DNA from: JACQXM01 sp964569425
GTDB taxonomy: Bacteria; Planctomycetota; Phycisphaerae; UBA1845
Assembly: GCA_964569425.1 (NCBI GenBank)
Contig: CAZMVD010000043.1
Coordinates: forward strand, 1 to 30,035
Reading direction: 5' to 3'
Length of the DNA: 30,035 nt
This document shows, one piece after another, positions 25,501 to 30,035 of the stretch (its first letter is position 1; every line of letters starts with the position of its first letter). The notes beneath the pieces are model-generated. The model saw nothing but the letters and a program-made list of their open reading frames with translations, was not told the origin of the DNA and did not search any database. Made by a program: the position numbers and the translations under genes.

Positions 25501-26094
25501 TTAGTCTCTGGTCTCTGGCGACTTGTCTCTCATCGGCACCCAACCACGACCGAAGTGGTCCTTGCCCGCCTGCTGGGGCGAGGGGGTGAGGTCCGCGAGC
25601 CGCTCGACCTCCTCGTCTTCCATCTGGAGCAGACTGCCGACCATCACTTCGTTCATTCCTGCGCCCAGCAACGCACGGACGATGGCCCCCATGCGCACCA
25701 CCCCATGCTGCCCGCGAGCGCGGTTGTGCCGAACCGTGGCGAGCATCTGTTCTTCCAGGGTTACGGCGTCGAGGAAGACCACCGGACACAGTCCTCCCGT
25801 CAGGGCTTGAACGTCCGCGTCGGTACGGGCCAGCGTCCAGCGGTGGAAGCCGTCGACGATCTCCCCGTCGCGCCGCGCTACGATCGGTTGGGTCCAGCCG
25901 TGATCGAGGATCGAGAGCTTGAGCAGCCGCATCTCCGGCCCGAAGACGGTGTTGGGGTTGTAGGCGTTGGCGCGGAGGGTATCCGGCATGACCCAGCGCA
26001 CCGCAGCAACCGGCTGCGTGGCGCACAAGGCGACCGGCGCATCGGTCTTAGTAACGGGTGGCCGCTTCGCGCGTTTGGTCCTGGTCCTGGGCAT
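25501..26094 (-). CDS. ParB/sulfiredoxin-fold protein, IbrB-like
   Basis: A 197-aa protein with a ParB/Srx-like nuclease or CTPase-type domain: NAYNPNTV (about 43-50), LSILDHGWTQPIVARR and the diagnostic GEIVDGFHRWTLA (about 77-89). The N-terminal 15 residues are very basic (MPRTRTKRAKRPP). It follows and overlaps (47 bases) a PAPS-reductase-superfamily gene. Pairs of this kind are known as IbrA/IbrB in E. coli prophage islands, where they affect expression of immunoglobulin-binding genes, and as cassettes near terminases in many actinophages. The molecular role is unsettled; DNA modification has been suggested for related pairs. Confidence 0.82.
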   Translation of the reverse strand: MPRTRTKRAKRPPVTKTDAPVALCATQPVAAVRWVMPDTLRANAYNPNTVFGPEMRLLKLSILDHGWTQPIVARRDGEIVDGFHRWTLARTDADVQALTGGLCPVVFLDAVTLEEQMLATVRHNRARGQHGVVRMGAIVRALLGAGMNEVMVGSLLQMEDEEVERLADLTPSPQQAGKDHFGRGWVPMRDKSPETRD

Positions 26095-27187
26095 AATTCG
26101 GCGTTCGCCTCCCTTTGAAGTCGCCGCGCACGGCGAGCATGTACAGGTACTTCCACGTCACCCCGGTGGCGCCGGGCACCTCGGCGGGAATCGCCTCCTT
26201 CGTCTTGCGGTAGTGATTGCGGATCTCGGCGTTGATCCGCTGGGTGATGGCGGACCGGGTCGCCGCCGGCCAGCGTGCCAATGCGCCTTGGATGAGCTTC
26301 TTCGGATCAGCGGCCGGGTCCCAGCTGGGCACATCCCCGAAGGCGTACAGCGGGGTCCGCGCGTAGCGTGCCGCGGTGGCCGCGCCGGGCACCCGCGCCA
26401 GCATCTTCTCCCAGAGGTCCGGCCAGCACAGCGCGTACTTGTAGAGCCCGCCGATCGGCTCCTCGCCGTAGGGGGGGCAGACGCGCTGCTGATGGCGGGT
26501 CATCCCCGCACGCTGGAACACGTCGTAGGTCCGGTTGTAGTCCCAGCCGAAACGATTCGGCGCCGTCCAGACGTCCTCCGTCGACCAGTCGTAAATGGGT
26601 TTGACCAGGTGGATGTACTTCGCGTACGCGTCGGGTGCGATGTAATTGTCGGCCACGCGGTGCGCCACCGCGCGATAGCGCCGCAGGCTCTCGGCGGCGC
26701 GGAGGCCGACGATCACCCCCACACTGCCCTCGGCGGGCGGGAACAGCAGGCCGTTGAGTTCCGGGATCGGCTGGCGATCGAAGCCCGGAAGCTCGGTGAT
26801 CGCCTCGGGGGGCAGCTCCCGGCACCACCGGTCCCGATCCTCCGGCGCCCAGGGGTACCACCAGGGGCTCTTGCGCGAGCAGGCGTTGCGATGCTGCACG
26901 GGAATACAGAACCAGCGGAGACGCACGTCCTCTCGTTCACTTACCCGGCGCATGTATTCCACCGTCTCCGGGTGGATGGCCTCCTCGTCGAAGAAGAACA
27001 CCTCCAGCGGCAGGCGACCGCGCTCGTTTGCCACCTCCAGCGCCAGGTGCAGGCAGACGGTCGAGTCCTTGCCCCCGGAGAAGGAGACCGCCACCCGGTC
27101 GAAGAGGTCATAGGCGCGCCGCACCCGCGCCAGGCCGAGGTCGTAGACGTTCTCCTCGACGGTTCGCTTCTTGAGGAACAGGGTCAT
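26048..27187 (-). CDS. PAPS-reductase-superfamily protein, IbrA/DUF3440-like
   Basis: A 379-aa member of the ATP-pyrophosphatase superfamily. The PP-loop is FSGGKDSTV (about 36-44). VFFFDEEAIHPETVEYMRRV, IVGLRAAESLRR and KPIYDWSTEDVW are typical of phage-borne PAPS-reductase-like proteins of the IbrA (DUF3440) type. The ATG at 27187 overlaps the cupin gene stop as ATGA; the longer open frame to 27340 is a shadow of that gene. It shares its fold with DndC in the same window but is only distantly similar. It may activate sulfate- or nucleotide-type substrates, and a role in phage DNA or nucleotide modification is possible but unproven. Confidence 0.85.
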   Translation of the reverse strand: MTLFLKKRTVEENVYDLGLARVRRAYDLFDRVAVSFSGGKDSTVCLHLALEVANERGRLPLEVFFFDEEAIHPETVEYMRRVSEREDVRLRWFCIPVQHRNACSRKSPWWYPWAPEDRDRWCRELPPEAITELPGFDRQPIPELNGLLFPPAEGSVGVIVGLRAAESLRRYRAVAHRVADNYIAPDAYAKYIHLVKPIYDWSTEDVWTAPNRFGWDYNRTYDVFQRAGMTRHQQRVCPPYGEEPIGGLYKYALCWPDLWEKMLARVPGAATAARYARTPLYAFGDVPSWDPAADPKKLIQGALARWPAATRSAITQRINAEIRNHYRKTKEAIPAEVPGATGVTWKYLYMLAVRGDFKGRRTPNYAQDQDQTREAATRY

Positions 27188-27945
27188 GGGATGAACCCCA
27201 GCGTCAGTTCGGCGTTGGCGTGCCGCCCCTGGGTGTTGTCGATCTTGCGTCCTTCCACCAGCGTGCGGTTGACCATCGGGTGCTCTTCGTGCGTCGGGCC
27301 CCAGTCCGAATCGGGGTGATAGGGGACCACGTCCATGCACTCACCCGGGTCGGTCCTGAACTTGTGGATGCCGTCGGTGGGAATGACGAACACCAGGTTG
27401 GGCTCCAGGCGTGTGGTACCGGCGGGCGTCACGCACCAGCCGTGGCCCCGCGCGACAATCCCCGCGCGGAGCGAGGGGTGGGTGTGCTGCGTCTGGTCGA
27501 TGCCGCCCGGAAAGTGGAGGTGGTTGAGGCACGGGTCGCCGATCACCGGCGGGCAGCAGAGCAGCGAGTCGGAGCAGCCGTCGATGTAGCGCAGGCGCCC
27601 CTTCTCCTCGATCGGCCCCCCGGTGGTAAAGACCCCGCGGCAGCCGACGCGCTGCGCGATGAACACGTTCGAGGGCGCCATGACGATCAGGCTGCATCCC
27701 GCGGTGGTGCTGAACCACTGCCCGGCGCGCAGCGGCGTCGAGTCGCGGGAGTCGTCGCCCAGCAGCAGCGCGTGCCCCGAGGCGATAAAGCCGAAGCAGG
27801 CGCCGTCGGCCGGCACCTCGGCCACGCCCATGGATCCGCCGGTGCGGTTCTCGAAACCGTAGACCCGCGAAGGAAAGCGCGGGTCGTGGTCTTCGAAGAG
27901 CAGGCCCCAGTACGTCGTCCAACTCTGAAACGGTTCATCCATCAT
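27184..27945 (-). CDS. Cupin-like protein in the phage cassette
   Basis: A 253-aa protein. The C-terminal half looks like a cupin: HLHFPGGIDQTQHTHPSLRA with several histidines that could bind metal, IVARGHGWCVTP, then FVIPTDGIHKFRTD. The N-terminal half (VPADGACFGFIASGHALLLG) may be a second, degenerate barrel. The start is one of two tandem ATGs (27945 or 27942) after AGGAG. It overlaps the preceding ParB-like gene by 11 bases and the PAPS-reductase-like gene by 4. Its coupling to those genes suggests an enzyme acting on a small molecule or nucleotide, but no substrate can be read from the sequence. Confidence 0.7.
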   Translation of the reverse strand: MMDEPFQSWTTYWGLLFEDHDPRFPSRVYGFENRTGGSMGVAEVPADGACFGFIASGHALLLGDDSRDSTPLRAGQWFSTTAGCSLIVMAPSNVFIAQRVGCRGVFTTGGPIEEKGRLRYIDGCSDSLLCCPPVIGDPCLNHLHFPGGIDQTQHTHPSLRAGIVARGHGWCVTPAGTTRLEPNLVFVIPTDGIHKFRTDPGECMDVVPYHPDSDWGPTHEEHPMVNRTLVEGRKIDNTQGRHANAELTLGFIP

Positions 27946-28648
27946 GGTTCTCCTGAAGGTAAGTCAATGCCATGGCGTGCAGGCCGTCGGCGACCCTCTC
28001 GTGTCCCCGCGTTCTCGCCAGGCGGATCGCGTCCATAACGATCTGGTGTTGCGCTGCGCTCAGCGGCGCGCTGAAGGTGACGAACTCCGGCGTGTCAATG
28101 GCACCGGCGACTGCGCCGCTCTCGCTGTCGTCCGCAGCATCGCCGGCAGGTACTTCCGGGAAGAGGTCACTCGCGCCGGGCAGGAGGTCGTTGAGCCGCA
28201 GGTCGGTCAGCAGCGTCCCCAGCCCCTCGCCGGCGTTCAGGTCGATCAACAGCGCCTCCAGCCCTGCGGAATCGAAGGCCCCCGCCAGGTACGGACTGTT
28301 GGCCGCGAGGTTGGCGGCCTTCTCCTTGTCCTCCGGCCAGTCCACCACGCGGACCGCGAAGCGTTCGCCGTCGGGCGTGACGATCGCACCGTCGACCATG
28401 GCCAGCTCACCGTTATGCTTCTGCCGCAGCGCCGCCAGTCTCTGATGCCCCGCGACGAGGTGGCCGGTCCGGCGGTTCCAGACGATGCCGGAGATGTCAC
28501 CGAAAGTAACGAGGGAAGTTTGCAGGGCCGCCAACGCCGCATCGCTGATCGACCGCGGGTTGTAGGGCGCGGGCTTCAGGTCGCTCAGGCTCAATGGCCG
28601 GCAATCAGTTGGTTTGCCCTTGGGCGTGTTTTGGGGCCGTTTGGCCAT
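27935..28648 (-). CDS. ParB-like nuclease-domain protein
   Basis: A 237-aa protein with an N-terminal ParB/Srx domain: LKPAPYNPRSIS (about 24-35) and the key motif GHLVAGHQRLAAL (about 62-74). DWPEDKEKAANLAANSPYLAG follows, as in phage ParB proteins related to methyltransferase-associated ones. The start is the ATG at 28648 with a strong GGAGG eight bases upstream; the open frame to 28672 adds eight unsupported residues. The C-terminal third is acidic and then helical. It is the second ParB-type gene in the cassette and only distantly similar to the one at 25501-26094. Confidence 0.85.
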   Translation of the reverse strand: MAKRPQNTPKGKPTDCRPLSLSDLKPAPYNPRSISDAALAALQTSLVTFGDISGIVWNRRTGHLVAGHQRLAALRQKHNGELAMVDGAIVTPDGERFAVRVVDWPEDKEKAANLAANSPYLAGAFDSAGLEALLIDLNAGEGLGTLLTDLRLNDLLPGASDLFPEVPAGDAADDSESGAVAGAIDTPEFVTFSAPLSAAQHQIVMDAIRLARTRGHERVADGLHAMALTYLQENHDG

Positions 28649-29615
28649 TGGTTGTTCCTCCCTGAATCCCACCCGGCGCTAGCGCCAGGGGCGATTCCGT
28701 TCTGCCTACCCCCCCACCCGAAACCTGCGGCAATCCGCGCGCACCGGCCACACGGTCTCCGCTCGTTCGATTGGTAAGATTTAACCCCCCCCTCCCCCCC
28801 TCCGGGCCGGGGGGCGACGCTGCACCGCGGCACACGGCCCCGCAGGACGTTTGCAGGCCGCGTGAGGCGGGGCGCTCGAAACGCTCTCCTCGAACGATAG
28901 CCGTTCGCGTTGTGGCCAGGCTCGATGGCCTACTCGGTGAACCGGACACCGTTGGTTGCGGGGGCGGGACGGATACCGTTAGCCCGGTACCTGCCTCAGC
29001 CATCGTTCGCGCCGCGTGAACGGAGGATGGTGTAACCCGATCCGTCTCTGTTGACGGCATGGGCGCACCTGCCGGGGTTGTCCGTATTGACGGTATTGGC
29101 GCACTTGGCGGTGTTGGCGGTCTTGACGGCGTTGCGGGCCGTTGCAGTTTTGATGGTGTTGCGGGCTCTTGCGGTCTTGATGGACTCGGGAGTCCCTTCA
29201 CCCCGGCCGGTGTGGCCGTCTCTAATTCTGCGCATTCTGCGTATTGTGCGCTGGAGACTTGGCGTGCGCGGGGATGGCCGAACCCGCCGTCTTCCTTGGC
29301 GGTCTTGAGGCTGTGGTGCCGGGCACAGAGAGCCTGGAGATTCGCTTCGTCGTTGCCGCCGCCGCGCGCCAGCGGGACGATGTGATCGACCTGCGAGGCG
29401 GGCTCCCTGCATCCCGGCCATTGGCACATCGGATGATTGCTCAGGAACCACCGCCGCAACCGCCCCCAATGCCGACCGTATCCGCGCTTCGAAGCACTCG
29501 GCCGCCGGCGATCGTAGTTCTTCAACGTACCCGCGTGTGCCGCGCAGTGTGCCCCCTCGCGCACCACCCCCGCGCATCCCGGGACCCGACACGGCCGCGG
29601 CGCGCTATGAGGCAT
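28605..29615 (-). CDS. Phage HNH endonuclease with long repetitive tail
   Basis: The first 115 residues are a standard phage HNH endonuclease of the kind encoded next to terminases: cysteines in CQWPGC, then VDHIVPLARGGGNDEANLQA and LCARHHSLKTAKEDGG (D77, H78, N92, H100, H101). It likely helps TerL cut packaged DNA. The ATG at 29615 has GAGGAG seven bases upstream; upstream residues in the open frame are not credible. Phage HNH proteins usually stop near 110-130 residues. Here the frame stays open for 336, through a Pro/Ser/Thr-rich stretch encoded by a 9-bp repeat array and through C and G homopolymers, and overlaps the next gene by 44 bases. The tail may be an unselected read-through, possibly after a lost stop codon. 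Confidence 0.75.
   Translation of the reverse strand: MPHSAPRPCRVPGCAGVVREGAHCAAHAGTLKNYDRRRPSASKRGYGRHWGRLRRWFLSNHPMCQWPGCREPASQVDHIVPLARGGGNDEANLQALCARHHSLKTAKEDGGFGHPRARQVSSAQYAECAELETATPAGVKGLPSPSRPQEPATPSKLQRPATPSRPPTPPSAPIPSIRTTPAGAPMPSTETDRVTPSSVHAARTMAEAGTGLTVSVPPPQPTVSGSPSRPSSLATTRTAIVRGERFERPASRGLQTSCGAVCRGAASPPGPEGGRGGLNLTNRTSGDRVAGARGLPQVSGGGVGRTESPLALAPGGIQGGTTNGQTAPKHAQGQTN
28675..28686. repeat. Perfect 12-bp palindrome before the ParB-like gene
   Basis: GGCGCTAGCGCC lies about 27 bases upstream of the ParB-like start, inside the doubtful HNH tail. It could be an operator of the downstream cassette or chance in GC-rich DNA. Confidence 0.3.
28785..28814. repeat. C8-T-C7 and G6 homopolymer cluster
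   Basis: Runs of eight C, seven C and six G occur within 30 bases. They lie in the C-terminal extension of the HNH frame. Such tracts are prone to slippage and sequencing error, so the reading frame across this point is not secure. Confidence 0.6.
29049..29183. repeat. Degenerate 9-bp minisatellite (about 15 units)
   Basis: Read on the plus strand, units of consensus NNTTGRCGG repeat every 9 bases, for example TATTGACGG (29085-29093), TGTTGGCGG (29112-29120), TCTTGACGG (29121-29129) and TCTTGATGG (29175-29183). A higher-order 27-bp duplication covers 29131-29157 and 29158-29184. The period is a multiple of three, so all frames stay open. On the minus strand the HNH frame reads as Pro-Ala-Thr/Pro-Ser-type repeats and another frame reads as KTA-xAR-Nxx-like repeats. 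Confidence 0.75.
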
Positions 29616-29980
29616 AGCGGATCTCCTCATTGGGTGAGTGAAAGCAATGCGCATTAGACGGAAGCACATGGCCTGCCGGCGTGCATAACGGACAATAATG
29701 GGATGGAGGGAACGCTCCGCCGACAATAACCCCGATGGCGCTAGTGCGACGGGGGTTTTTGTCAGTGTCAGCACTGTCAGCACCTGAAAAGCGCACACCT
29801 GGGGCGGCCCCGTCTGATCCACCTACCCGGCGAGGCTTGCGAAGTAGTGGGTCAGGGTTGGGTCCATTAGCGGGGTAACGCGCAGATGCACACTGCGTTT
29901 CGGCTGGATGTTGGTCTCGGCCGAAGGCTGAATTCACGGGGTGTGCGCCAGATGCCAACCAGGTGGCACTTCCAAGGCGA
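29616..29980. other. Non-coding right end of the integrated element
   Basis: About 365 bases between the HNH start and the tRNA remnant. It holds a hairpin terminator (29727-29760) and short direct repeats of TGTCAGCAC near 29766-29785. No integrase or excisionase gene is present. An open frame across it on the minus strand is an artefact of reading antisense through the tRNA fragment. Confidence 0.55.
29727..29760. terminator. Bidirectional-looking terminator hairpin
   Basis: ACCCCG (29729-29734) pairs with CGGGGGT (29750-29756) around a 15-nt loop and is followed by five Ts on the plus strand. On the minus strand it is followed by TTATTG, so it may stop transcription from both sides. It could shield the element from read-through. 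Confidence 0.55.
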
Positions 29981-30023
29981 ACTGAAAATCCGTGTGTCGG
30001 CGGTTCAAGTCCGCCTCTGCCCA
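29981..30023 (+). other. tRNA-Phe 3' fragment, probable attachment site (att)
   Basis: The 3' half of a tRNA-Phe(GAA) gene: anticodon loop CTGAAAA, 3' anticodon stem TCCGT, variable loop GTGTC, a perfect T-arm (GGCGG, TTCAAGT, CCGCC), acceptor strand TCTGCCC and discriminator A. The 5' acceptor strand and D-arm are absent: the sequence just upstream shows no GGGCAGA and no D-arm, and the anticodon stem no longer pairs properly. A fragment starting at the anticodon loop is the classic right-hand repeat left by tyrosine-recombinase integration, with the element on its left. I saw no second copy in the window. Confidence 0.7.
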
Positions 30024-30035
30024 TTTGTTCCAAGT

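Noticed and set aside
24551..25589. Long plus-strand open frames opposite the terminase genes
   Set aside because: Shadows caused by high GC at third positions; the minus-strand terminase proteins are unmistakable.
25967..27319. 450-aa plus-strand open frame
   Set aside because: Antisense of the PAPS-reductase-like and ParB-like genes; there is no domain and the composition is typical of GC-rich shadows.
29049..29183. Possible CRISPR array
   Set aside because: The repeats are 9 bp, contiguous and degenerate, with no unique spacers and no cas genes nearby.
28996..29592. 198-aa minus-strand frame with KTA-x-AR repeats
   Set aside because: It overlaps the HNH gene in another frame; the repeats are a by-product of the 9-bp array and the HNH frame holds the true domain.
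29605..30033. 142-aa open frame on the minus strand beginning MEQMGRGGLEPPTHGFSVR
   Set aside because: This is a well-known artefact of translating antisense through a tRNA; the start of the frame covers the tRNA-Phe fragment and the rest has no protein features.

Overview
The window reads as a mosaic from a planctomycete-like bacterium (Planctomycetota). The main clue is the left end, where an ECF sigma factor of the type abundant in Planctomycetes sits directly before a membrane Ser/Thr kinase fused to a formylglycine-generating-enzyme-like (SUMF1) domain. They are followed by large, poorly conserved envelope proteins. The taxonomic call is an inference from gene types. No 16S rRNA or other marker gene is present.

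Region 1 (about 1-11717, + strand, moderate GC) looks like host chromosome. A terminator ends something to the left. Next comes a probable signalling operon: sigma factor, kinase, a 145-aa unknown, a tyrosinase-like copper protein, a 101-aa unknown and a 1433-aa lipoprotein with an IPT/TIG domain. A MITE-like inverted-repeat element separates this from a two-gene unit of lipoprotein alpha/beta-hydrolase and polytopic membrane protein.

Region 2 (11756-23114) is a complete DNA phosphorothioation (Dnd) modification-restriction island. dndBCDE lie on the minus strand. dndA (cysteine desulfurase) diverges from them across an 89-101 bp control region with a strong -35 and an operator-like palindrome. 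Facing dndA is a tight five-gene minus-strand operon with overlapping or nearly abutting genes: a PLD-nuclease/SF2 helicase, a 71-aa protein, a CxC-containing SMC/Rad50-like ATPase related to DndD, a 158-aa unknown and a 129-aa ParB-type helix-turn-helix protein. This operon is the likely phosphorothioate-dependent restriction module and is clearly not DndFGH. Its promoter carries a different, perfect 16-bp palindrome, so modification and restriction appear to be controlled separately.

Region 3 (23360-29615, visibly more GC-rich) is part of a prophage on the minus strand: HNH endonuclease, ParB-like protein, cupin-like protein, PAPS-reductase-superfamily protein, second ParB-like protein, P27-type small terminase and HK97-type large terminase. 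It stops after the terminase. No portal, capsid or tail genes follow, and the Dnd restriction operon comes next. At the far right (29981-30023) lies the 3' half of a tRNA-Phe gene without its 5' half, the usual footprint of tyrosine-recombinase integration. This suggests that the phage genes, and perhaps the Dnd island, belong to an element whose other end lies outside the window. No integrase is visible here.
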